A stretch of 52,141 bases of DNA from Lysobacterales bacterium (GCA_022841325.1 JALHRS010000038.1:1-52141), one strand, 5' to 3'; counted from the stretch's first letter, positions 16,404 to 24,956 are shown. The notes: a model not told the origin generated them from the letters alone. A program made the numbers and translations.

Positions 16404-18167
16404 ATGAACCTCTGTCTTCGTCCCTTGCCCCTGGTGTTGGCCATGACCGCCGCGCTGGCGCTCGGTGCCTGTGCCCGCAACGGTGCGGCACCCGAGAGCG
16501 CCCGCGCCGATGGCGCCGAGCGGCGCCAGAATGAGTCGCGGGCCGATGCCCGTGACGAGTTGCTGGCCAAGGAGGAAGACCGGGCCAGGCCGCGCTCGCA
16601 GCCACCGCAGGAATCGAAGTTGGCTGCCCCGCTGGTCTCCCAGACCGGAATGGCGGTGGGCGCCGTGGCACCCGCACCGACCCATCTGCCCAGCGGCCCG
16701 CTGAACCGGTCCGGCGCCGGCGAGCCCACCGATACCGAGCGCTATGCCGACATCACGCCCAATGCGGTGATCGCTGCCAGCGAGCAGCCGGTTTCGACTT
16801 TTTCCGTGGACGTCGATACCGGCGCCTACAGCAATGTGCGGCGCTTTCTGGCCCAGGGCCAGATGCCGCCCACCGATGCCGTGCGCATCGAGGAGTTCAT
16901 CAACTATTTCGACTACGCCTATCCGACGCCGGACAGCCGCGATCAACCCTTCAGCGTCAACACCGAACTGGCGCTGGCCCCGTGGAATCAGCAGCGCTGG
17001 CTGTTGCAGGTGGGCCTGAAGGGCTTCGAATTGCCGCTGGAGCAGCTGCCGGCCAGCAATCTGGTGTTCCTGCTGGATGTCTCCGGTTCGATGCAGAGCG
17101 CCGACAAGCTGCCGCTGGTCAAGCAGGCGCTGAAGCTCGTGGTCGAGCAGATGCGGCCGCAGGATCACATCGCCATCGTGGTCTACGCCGGCGCTGCCGG
17201 TCTGGTGCTGCCGTCGACCTCCGGCGCCGACAAGGCGCAGATCATTGCTTCTTTGGATGCACTGGAAGCGGGCGGTTCGACCAATGGCGGGCAGGGCATC
17301 CAGGTGGCCTATCAGGTGGCCCGCGAGCAGTTTGTCGAGGGCGGCGTCAATCGCGTGATCCTGGCCACCGATGGCGATTTCAACGTCGGCATGGTCGATC
17401 AGCAGGACCTTGAAGATCTGGTGACCCGCGAGCGCAAGAGCGGCATCGCCCTGACCACGCTCGGCTTTGGCCAGGGCAACTACAACGACCAGATCGCCGA
17501 ACGTCTGGCCGATCTGGGCGACGGCAATCACGCCTACATCGACACCGAACGTGAGGCCCGCAAGGTGCTGGTGACCGAGCTCAGCGCCAACCTGCTGACC
17601 ATCGCCAAGGATGTTAAGATCCAGGTCGAGTTCAACCCGGCAGTGGTCGCCGAGTACCGCCTGATCGGCTACGAAAACCGGATGCTGGCGCGCGAGGATT
17701 TCAACAACGACGCCGTCGATGCCGGCGAGATCGGTGCCGGCCACACGGTCACCGCCCTGTACGAGCTGACGCCGGTGGGATCAGCAGCCTTGCGACTGCC
17801 GCCGCTGCGCTACTCCAGCAGTGCGCAGGTCCAGGGCAAGTCCTCTGAAGTTGCTTTCGTGAAGCTGCGCTACAAGCTGCCCGAGCAGGAGCGCAGCCGC
17901 CTGATCGAGCAGACGGTCGCACGTCCGCGCCAGATGGGTGCCGGCTCCGCGCAGTTGCAGCTGGCAGCGGCCGTGGCCGCTTTCGGCGAGGCCCTGCGCG
18001 GTGGCAAGTATCTGGATGGATTCGCCCTCGGCGCCATCGCCGGGCTGGTGGCGGAACACCGCGGCCAGGACCGCTACGGCATGGTCGCCGAACTCGAGGA
18101 TCTGGTCCGCAAGGCCGACGTGCTCAGCGGAGGCGAGGCGCCGGCGCAGATCGCCGTGGCGCGCTGA
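16404..18167 (+). CDS. von Willebrand factor A domain lipoprotein (YfbK-like)
   Basis: A 587-residue exported lipoprotein. The signal peptide ends in the lipobox LALGAC (Cys near residue 22). A low-complexity charged linker follows, then the family N-terminal module (PVSTFSVDVDTGAYSNVRRF). The vWA domain has a complete MIDAS start, DVSGSMQS (near 226), and ATDGDFNVGM in the middle. A C-terminal module (~residues 410-587, with LTTLGFGQGNYNDQ before it) matches DUF3520. E. coli YfbK (575 residues) has the same plan. The role is probably metal-dependent protein binding at the envelope; no partner is visible here. ATG at 16404 is supported by AAGGA upstream and by the signal peptide. Confidence 0.92.
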   Translation: MNLCLRPLPLVLAMTAALALGACARNGAAPESARADGAERRQNESRADARDELLAKEEDRARPRSQPPQESKLAAPLVSQTGMAVGAVAPAPTHLPSGPLNRSGAGEPTDTERYADITPNAVIAASEQPVSTFSVDVDTGAYSNVRRFLAQGQMPPTDAVRIEEFINYFDYAYPTPDSRDQPFSVNTELALAPWNQQRWLLQVGLKGFELPLEQLPASNLVFLLDVSGSMQSADKLPLVKQALKLVVEQMRPQDHIAIVVYAGAAGLVLPSTSGADKAQIIASLDALEAGGSTNGGQGIQVAYQVAREQFVEGGVNRVILATDGDFNVGMVDQQDLEDLVTRERKSGIALTTLGFGQGNYNDQIAERLADLGDGNHAYIDTEREARKVLVTELSANLLTIAKDVKIQVEFNPAVVAEYRLIGYENRMLAREDFNNDAVDAGEIGAGHTVTALYELTPVGSAALRLPPLRYSSSAQVQGKSSEVAFVKLRYKLPEQERSRLIEQTVARPRQMGAGSAQLQLAAAVAAFGEALRGGKYLDGFALGAIAGLVAEHRGQDRYGMVAELEDLVRKADVLSGGEAPAQIAVAR

Positions 18168-18228
18168 TCGCGGATGAATCCGCTCCCACAGGGGGAGCTC
18201 ACTGTGGGAGCGGGCTCTGCCCGCGATC
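18166..18228. terminator. REP-like hairpin after the vWA gene
   Basis: GATCGCGG-n6-CCGCTCCCACAG (18166-18191) is matched by CTGTGGGAGCGG-n7-CCGCGATC (18202-18228), a long imperfect hairpin that overlaps the stop codon region of the vWA gene. It has no U-tract, so it would act as a REP-type terminator or mRNA stabiliser. Partial copies occur at 18563-18588, 24720-24747 and 44171-44199. Confidence 0.55.
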
Positions 18229-18254
18229 GCTCTTAGGCCAGTAACAGGCCAGAA

Positions 18255-18525
18255 GCGGGACGCGAAGGACGCGAAGGAAAAGCAGCAAGAAGAGCCAAGG
18301 AAGATGATTGTGCTTGTCACAGGCCACATTGGCCGCGGCGCGGCCCGCGAAACTGGCACAGCCCTCACGTAGACCCTTCGGGTCAACGTGAGCTACTTCC
18401 AATTCCCTGCTGCGCGAACAAGAGCGCCGCCAGCGCAGAACGGATCTCAGGCCCGGCGCCATCCCTGAATCGGCTCTTCTTCGTGTCCTTTCTGCTTTTC
18501 CTTCGCGTCCTTCGCGTCCCGCTCG
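18255..18525. repeat. inverted element with GGACGCGAA repeats (family H)
   Basis: The left arm contains two tandem GGACGCGAA 9-mers followed by GGAAAAGCAGCAAGAAGAGCC (in 18255-18296). The right arm has the inverse, GGCTCTTCTTCGTG and CTTTTCCTTCGCGTCCTTCG (in 18472-18525). Arms are ~42-54 bp and the interior ~175 bp. The interior holds a strong hairpin (18364-18392). A second member is at 28887-29221. The rest of the gap 18168-18595 has only REP-like fragments. Confidence 0.8.
18364..18392. other. strong hairpin inside the family H element
   Basis: CTCACGTAGACCC, loop TTC, GGGTCAACGTGAG: 12 of 13 positions pair. There is no T-run on either side, so it is not a classical terminator. Confidence 0.6.
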
Positions 18526-18595
18526 TCTTCAGGGTCCCCTTGGAGAGTCCCCGGCATGGCCGGTCGCGGATGAATCCGCTCCCACCGGGCGCGGG

Positions 18596-19078
18596 TTACT
18601 CCCAGAGGGTGACCTTGCGGGCGCTGAGGGTATAGGCCGAGGCGGCGATGTCGTTCTTGATGGTCTCGACGTTGAGCGTGCCTTCGATCCAGTAGGCGTC
18701 GTAGATCTCGGTGACCGGGATCGGCTTGGCCAGTCGCGCCAGGATGATCTGGTTCGGCGGCGGCGGCGGCACGTGGATGCAGGCGCCGAAGTAGGGCACG
18801 ATGAAGAACTCGCTCATCTGGTTGTCGCTGTCGACCTCGACCGGCACGATGTAGCCGGCGATTCTGACCTGGCTGCCGTCCAGTTCCTTGATGACCTCGA
18901 AGCTGCCGGTCTGCTCGGCCTTGAACATGCCATCGTGGGCCACGGTGGGCGCTTCCATCAGCGCGTCCACTTCGTCCTTGGGCATCAGTTCCAGCCAGTC
19001 GAGTTCGCGCGGCGTGGATTCCGCCGCGAGCACGCCGCAGCTGGTCAGAAGCAGAAGAGATAGCAACAGCACACGCAT
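18596..19078 (-). CDS. DUF3299 periplasmic protein of a zinc-type ABC operon
   Basis: A 160-residue secreted protein; signal peptide MRVLLLSLLLLTSCGVLAAE (cleavage near 19; LLTSCG could also serve as a lipobox). The DUF3299 core is clear: DWLELMPKDEVDALM, VRIAGYIVPVEVD, and EFFIVPYFGACIHVPPPPPNQ, with a conserved Cys-x-His that could bind metal. Genes of this family lie in operons with an FtsX-type permease and an ATPase, including a Zur-regulated zinc uptake operon described in Vibrio (zrg). Here it is third in such an operon, 24 bp after the permease. A periplasmic metal-handling role is inferred from this setting. Confidence 0.88.
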   Translation of the reverse strand: MRVLLLSLLLLTSCGVLAAESTPRELDWLELMPKDEVDALMEAPTVAHDGMFKAEQTGSFEVIKELDGSQVRIAGYIVPVEVDSDNQMSEFFIVPYFGACIHVPPPPPNQIILARLAKPIPVTEIYDAYWIEGTLNVETIKNDIAASAYTLSARKVTLWE

Positions 19079-19102
19079 GCGCTTGGGTCCGGTGAAAGAG
19101 GT

Positions 19103-20398
19103 TCAGGATTGAATGGTCAGGCCGTCGGCCAGCGATCGCCGATAGGCCAGCCAGGCTGGGATCAGTCCGGCGATCAGACCGCCGACGACTACCGCCAGGG
19201 TGAAGACTAGCTCGCGCGGCGTGAACGCGAAGGGAGCCAGGTACAGCCCGAATTGCGATGCCACCCAGGGCGCAGCCAGCAGCATGCCGAGCACCATCAT
19301 CAGCGCGCCGAGCATTGCTCCCAATGCCGTGATGGTGGCCGATTCCAGCAGCAACAGCGTGGCGATCTGCCAGGGTCGGGCGCCGAGTGCACGCAGGATG
19401 GCCATCTCGCGGCGACGTTCATTCAGAGTCGTGACCAGGGCCGTGCTCATTCCCAGCAGCCCGGCCAGCACCACGCAGATCGAGATCAGCATCAATGCCG
19501 ACTCGGCCACGCCCACCAGACTCCACAGCTGCGTCAGCGTGTAGGCCGGCATGATCGCCAGCAGCGGTTCGCCGGCATAGTTGTTGATCTGGCGCTGCAA
19601 GGCGAGCGCGGCTGTCCGGTTCTTCAGGCCGACGAAAACCGCGGTGATGCTCTCGGGCTTGTACTGGTCCGGATCTTGGCCGTGATCGTGATCGTGATCG
19701 TGGTCGTGGTCGTGATCGCGATCGCGATCAGGCCCGCGCCTGGGCATGCGCACGCCATGCTGCCAGTCGGCGTGGATGGCTTCCAGGCTCTGCAGCGACA
19801 CGTGCACGGTGCGGTCGACCGGCGTTCCCGTTGCGGCGAGTATGCCGACCACGCGAAAGGGTTGATCGTCATGCACCATGATGTCGTGATTGCCGCCGCC
19901 ATGGGCAACGACGATCGAGTCGCCCACCCGGTAGCCGAGCCTGGCGGCCACCGTGGCCCCTATCACCGCCTCGTGCAGGGCGTTGAAGGGCGCGCCCTCG
20001 GCAAAGCTCAGGGCCTGCGCCCGGCCATGGTGGTAGTGCTCGAAGTAGGCGCCGGTGGTGCCCATCACCCGAAAGCCGCGGTGCGAGTCCCCCAGAGAAA
20101 TCGGAATCGCCCAGGCAATCTGCGGCTGCGCAGCCAGTTCCTCGAAGGTGCTGTAGCGGATGTTGTTGCTGGCATCGCCGATGCGGAACACCGAATACAG
20201 CAGCAGTTGTACCGGGCCGCTGCGGGCACCGACGATCAGATCGGTGCCGGAGATGGTGCTGGCAAAGCTCGCCCGGGTCTGCACCCGCACCCGCTCGACG
20301 AGGAGCAGCAGGGCCACGCTGATGGCAACGGTGAACAGGGTCAGGCCGACGGCGAGGCGCCGGTTCCAGAGGCTGGCGGAGGCAATGCGCAGCAGCAT
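19103..20398 (-). CDS. ABC transporter permease (FtsX/MacB type) with His/Asp loop
   Basis: A 431-residue permease. There is an N-terminal membrane segment (LAVGLTLFTVAISVALLLLV), a large extracytoplasmic domain (~45-300), and three C-terminal segments carrying the FtsX signature (ALMLISICVVLAGLLGMSTA; NERRREMAILRALGARPWQI; VVVGGLIAGLIPAWLAYRRS). In the extracytoplasmic domain, near residues 222-240, the protein reads DRDRDHDHDHDHDHDHGQD, a probable zinc-binding run coded by tandem GATCAC hexamers. The start ATG overlaps the ATPase stop (TGATG). With the ATPase and DUF3299 protein it probably forms a zinc-linked transporter; whether it imports zinc or moves a lipoprotein or metallochaperone is open. 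Confidence 0.9.
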   Translation of the reverse strand: MLLRIASASLWNRRLAVGLTLFTVAISVALLLLVERVRVQTRASFASTISGTDLIVGARSGPVQLLLYSVFRIGDASNNIRYSTFEELAAQPQIAWAIPISLGDSHRGFRVMGTTGAYFEHYHHGRAQALSFAEGAPFNALHEAVIGATVAARLGYRVGDSIVVAHGGGNHDIMVHDDQPFRVVGILAATGTPVDRTVHVSLQSLEAIHADWQHGVRMPRRGPDRDRDHDHDHDHDHDHGQDPDQYKPESITAVFVGLKNRTAALALQRQINNYAGEPLLAIMPAYTLTQLWSLVGVAESALMLISICVVLAGLLGMSTALVTTLNERRREMAILRALGARPWQIATLLLLESATITALGAMLGALMMVLGMLLAAPWVASQFGLYLAPFAFTPRELVFTLAVVVGGLIAGLIPAWLAYRRSLADGLTIQS

Positions 20399-21087
20399 CA
20401 GCCCGTTCTCGCCCGATTGATGGCGCCGAGCTCGATGCGGCGATCGAACTGAGCCTCCAGACTGCGATCGTGACTGACAAACAGCAGCGCGGCGCCGGCG
20501 CGACGGCATTCTTCGAACAGCAGCGTCAGAAACTGGTCGCGACTGTCGCTGTCCAGTGCCGAGGTCGGCTCATCGGCAATCACCAGTTCCGGGGCGCCGA
20601 TCAGTGCCCGCGCAGCGGCGACGCGTTGCTGCTGTCCCACCGACAGCGTTGACGCCGGGCGCCCGGCCAGTTCTGCCGGATCCAGCTGCAGGCGCTGCAG
20701 CAGCTGTTCGGCCGTGAGCGCACCGGCGGCGCTGCTGCGCTCACGGCGCCGGCGCGAGAAGCCACAGGCCAGATCGACGTTGGACTTCGCATCCAGATAG
20801 GGCAGCAGATTGAACTGCTGAAAGATGTAGCCGACATGATCGGCACGCAAACGATCCCGCTGCGCCGGCCGCAGGGTTTCCAGCGCCTTGCCCAGCAGGC
20901 GGATCGAGCCACTGGCCGGCACCAGCACGCCACCGATCAGGTTCAGCAGCGTGCTCTTGCCCGAGCCGCTGGCGCCGCGCAGCAACAGGCTTTCGCCGGC
21001 CTCCAGCTGCAGATGCTCCAGATCGAGCAGAAGCTGATCCGGACGCCAGCCAAAGCGCAGATGATCAATGGTCAGCAAAGGAGGCAC
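20398..21087 (-). CDS. ABC transporter ATP-binding protein (LolD/MacB type)
   Basis: A 229-residue ATPase partner of the permease downstream. Walker A is LRGASGSGKSTLL (near 36-45), the Q-loop lies in YIFQQFNLLPYLDA, the signature is TLSVGQQQRVAAARAL, and Walker B is ELVIADEPTSALD followed by the switch His in LLFVSHDRSLE. The length and YIFQQFNLLP put it in the LolD/MacB/FtsE group. Translation starts at GTG 21087 (MPPLLTIDHL in translation). It is the first gene of the operon; the near-consensus Zur box at 21123-21136 is 36 bases upstream, so expression is probably repressed when zinc is sufficient. Confidence 0.93.
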   Translation of the reverse strand: MPPLLTIDHLRFGWRPDQLLLDLEHLQLEAGESLLLRGASGSGKSTLLNLIGGVLVPASGSIRLLGKALETLRPAQRDRLRADHVGYIFQQFNLLPYLDAKSNVDLACGFSRRRRERSSAAGALTAEQLLQRLQLDPAELAGRPASTLSVGQQQRVAAARALIGAPELVIADEPTSALDSDSRDQFLTLLFEECRRAGAALLFVSHDRSLEAQFDRRIELGAINRARTG

Positions 21088-21122
21088 GGCAGCGCGTTCA
21101 CCGGAGATTGTCGGGGACCAAC

Positions 21123-21136
21123 GTTATACTGTTACA
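21123..21136. promoter_or_regulatory. Zur box-like site between the ABC operon and merC-type gene
   Basis: GTTATACTGTTACA fits the gammaproteobacterial Zur core GTTATANNATAACA at all six bases of the left half and four of six in the right half. It lies between the divergent starts at 21087 and 21164. TATACT at 21125-21130 also looks like a plus-strand -10 box, so binding there would block the MerC promoter. The identification is by eye. Confidence 0.6.
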
Positions 21137-21163
21137 CTATCGCCGCATCCACGTGATTGTCGA

Positions 21164-21658
21164 ATGAGCATGGCGCAGCACCCCAAACATCGCGGAGCCG
21201 TGAGCCTGGACGGGCTCGGCGCCGGCGTTTCGCTGGCCTGCGCGGTGCATTGCGCGGCGATCCCGTTGATCTTTGGCCTGATACCCAGTCTGCAACTGGC
21301 CTTGCAATCCTGGGACAGCGAGTGGCAGACGCTGGCGCGATGGCTGTTGTGGACCCATGACGCCGAGCGGGTCTTTGTGTCTCTGGTGCTGGTTTTTGCC
21401 AGCACGGTGCTGACCCGCGGCTTTCTGAAACACCGCCAGTCGGCGCCGCTGCTGATCGGCGCCATCGCCGCAATGAGTCTGATCGGCGGTGCCTTCGGTC
21501 ACTGGCACAGTGAGGATCTGCTGCATGTCTCTCTGCAGGTGGGCGGCGGCCTGGCCCTGGCTGCAGCGCACATCGTCAATCTGCGTTGCCTGCGTCGTGC
21601 CGGCCTGCACTCGCACAAGCAGGACGACAGCGTTTTCGCGACGGTCGCCGCACGCTGA
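21164..21658 (+). CDS. MerC domain membrane protein
   Basis: A 164-residue protein with four hydrophobic segments and the MerC signature ASLACAVHCAAIPLI-like SLACAVHCAAIPLIFGLIPS in segment one (Cys-x3-... the Cys and His that bind metal in MerC). The tail has HSHKQDD. MerC domain proteins move or bind divalent metals in the inner membrane; chromosomal ones without mer genes are often found near Zur sites, as here. It is divergent from the ABC/DUF3299 operon and shares its control region. Two starts are possible, ATG at 21164 and at 21170 (MSMAQ); no clear Shine-Dalgarno is seen for either. Confidence 0.87.
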   Translation: MSMAQHPKHRGAVSLDGLGAGVSLACAVHCAAIPLIFGLIPSLQLALQSWDSEWQTLARWLLWTHDAERVFVSLVLVFASTVLTRGFLKHRQSAPLLIGAIAAMSLIGGAFGHWHSEDLLHVSLQVGGGLALAAAHIVNLRCLRRAGLHSHKQDDSVFATVAAR

Positions 21659-21705
21659 GGGCCTCGGTCGCGTAAGCGGACCCGCAACGCTGCAGGTTAT
21701 TGCGC

Positions 21706-23574
21706 TTATCCGCCCTCCAGTTTCTCCGCCAGTTCCAGCCATTCATGCTCGATCTGCTCGCGCGCCGCACTGGCGTCGGCCCGGGCCTGTTCCAGTCGAA
21801 CCAGTTCCAGTGCATTGCTGCCCTGATGGGTCGCGGCATCGACCAGGGCCTGCTCCGCTGCACGTTCGGCCGCCGTCAGCTTTTCAACCTGTTCTTCCAG
21901 ACGTTTCAGACGATTGCTGAGCGCCCGCCTTTCCTTGTGGTCGATGGCCGGGGCTGAGGGACTGGCGCCCGGCGTCGCCGCCGGAGCACTGCTGCTGCCA
22001 GGCGAGCCCTCGCCGCGCAGCAGGCGCGCATAGCTGTCCAGATCCTCGTCGAAATCACTGACGCCACCGCCATAAACGCGCAGATAGCGCTCGCAGCAGC
22101 TTTCCAGCAGTGCCCGGTCATGACTGACCAGGACTACGGCGCCGGGAAAGTCCTGCAGCGCCTCGACCAGCGCCGCGCGGGCGGCCATGTCCAGATGGTT
22201 GGTGGGCTCGTCCAGTAGCAGCAGATTGGGCTTGTGGGCCAGCAGCAGTGCCAGTGCCAGGCGCGCCTTCTCGCCGCCGGAGCGCGGCCCCACCGGCGTG
22301 GTCGCCAGCTCACCGCCGTAGCCAAAGCCACCGAGATAGTCGCGCGCCATCTGATCCGACCAGCCCGGCACATTCTCGCGGGTCAGCGCCAGCGGCGTGG
22401 CCTCGGCCGGCAGTTCTTCCACCTGGGATTGGGCGAAGTAGCCGATGGCCAGATCCCGGGCCGGCTTGCGTTCGCCGGACATCGGTTCCAGCACGCCGGC
22501 CAGCAATTTCATCAGCGTCGACTTGCCGGCACCGTTGCGACCCAGCAGGCCGACCCGGTCGCCGGGTTCCAGAAACACCGACACGCCGTCGAGCACCTTG
22601 CGCTCGCCATAGCCGGCCGCGACCTTCTGGATGCTGAGCAGCGGATCGGGCAGCTTGGCGGGCGTCGGTACCGTCCAGTGCACTTCCGATTCTTCCGCCG
22701 GCACCGGTGCCGCGTGCAGCTTCTCCAGTGCCTTGACCCGGCTCTGGGCCTGCCGTGCCTTGGTGGCCTTGGCCTTGAAGCGATCGACAAAGCGCTGCAG
22801 GTGGGCGCGCTTGATTTCGATCTGGGCGGCTTCCTTGCGTGCCTGCTCGATCCGCGCCGCGCGCTGACGGGCAAAGGCCGAGAAGGCGCCGACATAGAGT
22901 TCGGCGCTGCTGCCATCCAGATAGAGCGTGTGCGTGCACACCGAATCGAGGAAATCGCGGTCGTGCGAAATCACCAGCAGCGTGCCCTTGTAGCGTTTCA
23001 GCCAGCCCTCCAGCCACAGCACCGTGTCCAGGTCCAGATGGTTGGTGGGTTCGTCCAGCAGCAGCAGATCCGATCTGCACATCAGCGTGCGCGCCAGCGC
23101 CAGACGCATCCGCCAGCCGCCGGAGAACTCATTGACGCCGCGGGCCAGATCGCCATCGGCGAAGCCCAGCCCGCGCAGCAACTGGGCGGCGCGCGCCTCG
23201 GCATCCCAGTTGCCGGCGTGATCCAGCGCTTCAGCCAGGTGTGCCAGCTCATGGCCGTCGGCATGCTGCTGCGCCTGTTCCCAACGCTGGCGCAGGCTCA
23301 CCAGATCCTCGTCACCGGCGAGTGCGTAGGCCAGTGCCGTCAACTCGCTGTGTGGCATATGCTGGGCCACACTGGCCTGCACCCAATGGCCGGGCACCAT
23401 CAAGGAACCCGAATCGGGAGCGAGGCCGCCGGCGATGGCAGCGAACAGCGAGGACTTGCCGCTGCCGTTGCGACCGACCACGCCGACCCGACTGCCGGGT
23501 GGCAGGTCAAAGGTCGCGGCCTGAATCAGCGCGCGGCTGCCGCGTGCCAGGGTCATCGATTGCGCCCTGATCAT
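21706..23574 (-). CDS. ABC-F family ATPase (YheS/Uup type)
   Basis: A 622-residue soluble protein with two ABC domains and no membrane segments. Domain 1 has GRNGSGKSS (35-43), signature NEFSGGWRMRLALARTL (~148) and LLLLDEPTNHLDLDTV (~172). The linker with its charged helices (RAARIEQARKEAAQIEIKRA, ~235-300) is the ABC-F interdomain arm. Domain 2 has GRNGAGKSTLMKLLAG, RSGGEKARLALALLL and LLLLDEPTNHLDMAAR. A C-terminal coiled coil (LSNRLKRLEEQVEKLTAAER, ~550-615) is present. Length and layout match E. coli YheS (637). ABC-F proteins bind the ribosome and rescue or tune translation; which subtype this is remains uncertain. Confidence 0.93.
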   Translation of the reverse strand: MIRAQSMTLARGSRALIQAATFDLPPGSRVGVVGRNGSGKSSLFAAIAGGLAPDSGSLMVPGHWVQASVAQHMPHSELTALAYALAGDEDLVSLRQRWEQAQQHADGHELAHLAEALDHAGNWDAEARAAQLLRGLGFADGDLARGVNEFSGGWRMRLALARTLMCRSDLLLLDEPTNHLDLDTVLWLEGWLKRYKGTLLVISHDRDFLDSVCTHTLYLDGSSAELYVGAFSAFARQRAARIEQARKEAAQIEIKRAHLQRFVDRFKAKATKARQAQSRVKALEKLHAAPVPAEESEVHWTVPTPAKLPDPLLSIQKVAAGYGERKVLDGVSVFLEPGDRVGLLGRNGAGKSTLMKLLAGVLEPMSGERKPARDLAIGYFAQSQVEELPAEATPLALTRENVPGWSDQMARDYLGGFGYGGELATTPVGPRSGGEKARLALALLLAHKPNLLLLDEPTNHLDMAARAALVEALQDFPGAVVLVSHDRALLESCCERYLRVYGGGVSDFDEDLDSYARLLRGEGSPGSSSAPAATPGASPSAPAIDHKERRALSNRLKRLEEQVEKLTAAERAAEQALVDAATHQGSNALELVRLEQARADASAAREQIEHEWLELAEKLEGG

Positions 23575-23627
23575 GGGCGCCGACCCGAAATTGCCCGATT
23601 AGTTCCCTGTATGCCCAGCACGTGTGT

Positions 23628-23657
23628 TTGCCGAAGTTCATTCATAGACCGCAGAAT
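23628..23657 (+). promoter_or_regulatory. candidate promoter of the FKBP gene
   Basis: TTGCCG (23628-23633) and CAGAAT (23652-23657) with an 18 bp spacer lie ~110 bases upstream of the isomerase start and point towards it. Weak but reasonable sigma-70 match. Confidence 0.3.
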
Positions 23658-23766
23658 AGCGGGCTTGGGAAGCCAAAGTGCGGGCGGCGCCAGTCGTCGG
23701 TGCCGCCGACGCAGCTCCTGAATCCGGTTCCTCATTCCGACTACAGCCCCCAGAAGGACATCATCG

Positions 23767-24474
23767 ATGAAATCACTGCTCTCCAGGAGCGCTATCGCGC
23801 TCGCACTCGGTACCGCCCTGATCGCGCTGCCGGCGCTGGCCATGGATCCGGCCTTGAAGACCGACAAGGACAAGAACAGCTACATGATCGGCATGCTCTG
23901 GGGCAAGCAGCTCCAGGACATCAAGGGCGATGTCGACATGGCCATGGTGCAGAAGGGTCTGGCTGATTCCTTCGCCGGCGAGAAGACGCTGATGACCGAA
24001 GAGGAAGCGCAGCAGGTCAGCGGTGACTTCCGTACCATGCTGCAGGGCAAGCGCGAAGCCGAGCGCGCCAAGGCAGCTGCCGAGAACAAGGCCAAGGGTG
24101 ACGAGTTCCTGGCCAAGAACAAGGGCGTTGCCGGTGTGAAGACCACCGAAAGCGGCCTGCAGTACATGGTCATGACCGAAGGCACCGGTGCCAAGCCCAA
24201 GGCCACCGACCAGGTCAAGGTCGATTATGTGGGCACGCTGATCAACGGCACCAAGTTCGATTCCAGCATCGACCGCGGCCAGCCGGCCACCTTCCCGCTG
24301 AACGGCGTGATTCCGGGCTGGACCGAAGGCCTGCAGCTGATGACCGTCGGCAGCAAGTACAAGTTCTTCATCCCGGGCAACCTGGCCTATGGTGAGCAGG
24401 GCCAGCCGCAGGGCGGCATCGGTCCGAACGAAGTGCTGATCTTCGAAGTCGAGCTCAAGGAAATCCTGAACTGA
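23767..24474 (+). CDS. FKBP-type peptidyl-prolyl cis-trans isomerase, periplasmic
   Basis: A 235-residue protein that speeds cis-trans isomerisation of proline bonds in exported proteins. Signal peptide: MKSLLSRSAIALALGTALIA with cleavage after LPALA. Residues ~30-125 are the FkpA/Mip-type helical dimerisation domain (SYMIGMLWGKQLQDIKGDVD). Residues ~130-235 are the FKBP domain with VKVDYVGTLINGTKFDSS, VIPGWTEGLQLM and YKFFIPGNLAYGEQG, where the usual active-site Tyr, Asp, Trp and Phe-containing loops are in place. The length equals Mip/FklB relatives. A clear intrinsic terminator follows. It is a single-gene unit. Confidence 0.95.
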   Translation: MKSLLSRSAIALALGTALIALPALAMDPALKTDKDKNSYMIGMLWGKQLQDIKGDVDMAMVQKGLADSFAGEKTLMTEEEAQQVSGDFRTMLQGKREAERAKAAAENKAKGDEFLAKNKGVAGVKTTESGLQYMVMTEGTGAKPKATDQVKVDYVGTLINGTKFDSSIDRGQPATFPLNGVIPGWTEGLQLMTVGSKYKFFIPGNLAYGEQGQPQGGIGPNEVLIFEVELKEILN

Positions 24475-24500
24475 TCGCAGTCTGATCAGTAGCAGTGCAG

Positions 24501-24522
24501 AAGCCGCCGCGAGGCGGCTTTT
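24501..24522 (+). terminator. rho-independent terminator after the FKBP gene
   Basis: AAGCCGCC, loop GCGA, GGCGGCTT then TT: an 8 bp stem with a stable tetraloop followed by a short T-run, 27 bases after the stop codon. Confidence 0.85.
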
Positions 24523-24546
24523 GCGTTTGTGGGGCTGGGAAGAACC

Positions 24547-24849
24547 GGGGCACGGGGCACGGGGCACGGGAAAGGCCCAGCTCAGCCGGTTGGCGGCTTT
24601 GAGGAGGGACGCGCGCCTGCGCGGCCGCTGTTGATCCGAGCACAGGCACACCGGCGCGAAGGCGCTGCAGCGTTCAGCAGCGCAGCTGCCCGTGACCTAA
24701 CGCGGCTCCGGCGCGGGGCGCAATCGCGGACAGAGTCCGCTCCCACAACCAACAACCAGCAACCAGCAACCAGCAACCAGCAACCAGCAACCAGCAACCG
24801 ACAACCGACAACCGACAACCGACAACCGACAACCGACAACCGACAACCG
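24547..24849. repeat. repeat block: GGGGCAC array, GC-rich unit, CAGCAAC/CGACAAC array
   Basis: A short GGGGCAC array (24547-24570) follows the terminator. GAGGAGGGACGC and CCTGCGCGGCCGCT (family F) lie at 24600-24630 and a REP fragment at 24720-24747. About 15 tandem heptamers run from 24747 to 24849: first CAGCAAC, then CGACAAC, with a sharp switch at about 24799. The gap 24523-24956 has no supported gene. Confidence 0.9.
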
Positions 24850-24859
24850 GCATTCCGAC

Positions 24860-24888
24860 GTGCCGCCCGCCGTCTTCGCCGCTATAGT
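24860..24888 (+). promoter_or_regulatory. candidate ugd promoter
   Basis: TATAGT at 24883-24888 is a good -10 box; GTGCCG at 24860-24865 is a poor -35 at 17 bp. It lies directly after the heptamer array and ~70 bases before the ugd start. Confidence 0.35.
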
Positions 24889-24956
24889 CGGCCCCCGTCG
24901 GGTCAGTGGTGGCGCCTCCGGGTGCTCCGAGTGACTCATGTCTGAGCGAGCAAGGA

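Noticed and set aside
21109..21140. A well-formed sigma-70 promoter for the MerC gene
   Set aside because: TATACT is a good -10, but no -35 lies at a suitable distance (TTGTCG is only 11 bases away), so I list the site only as a Zur-box candidate.
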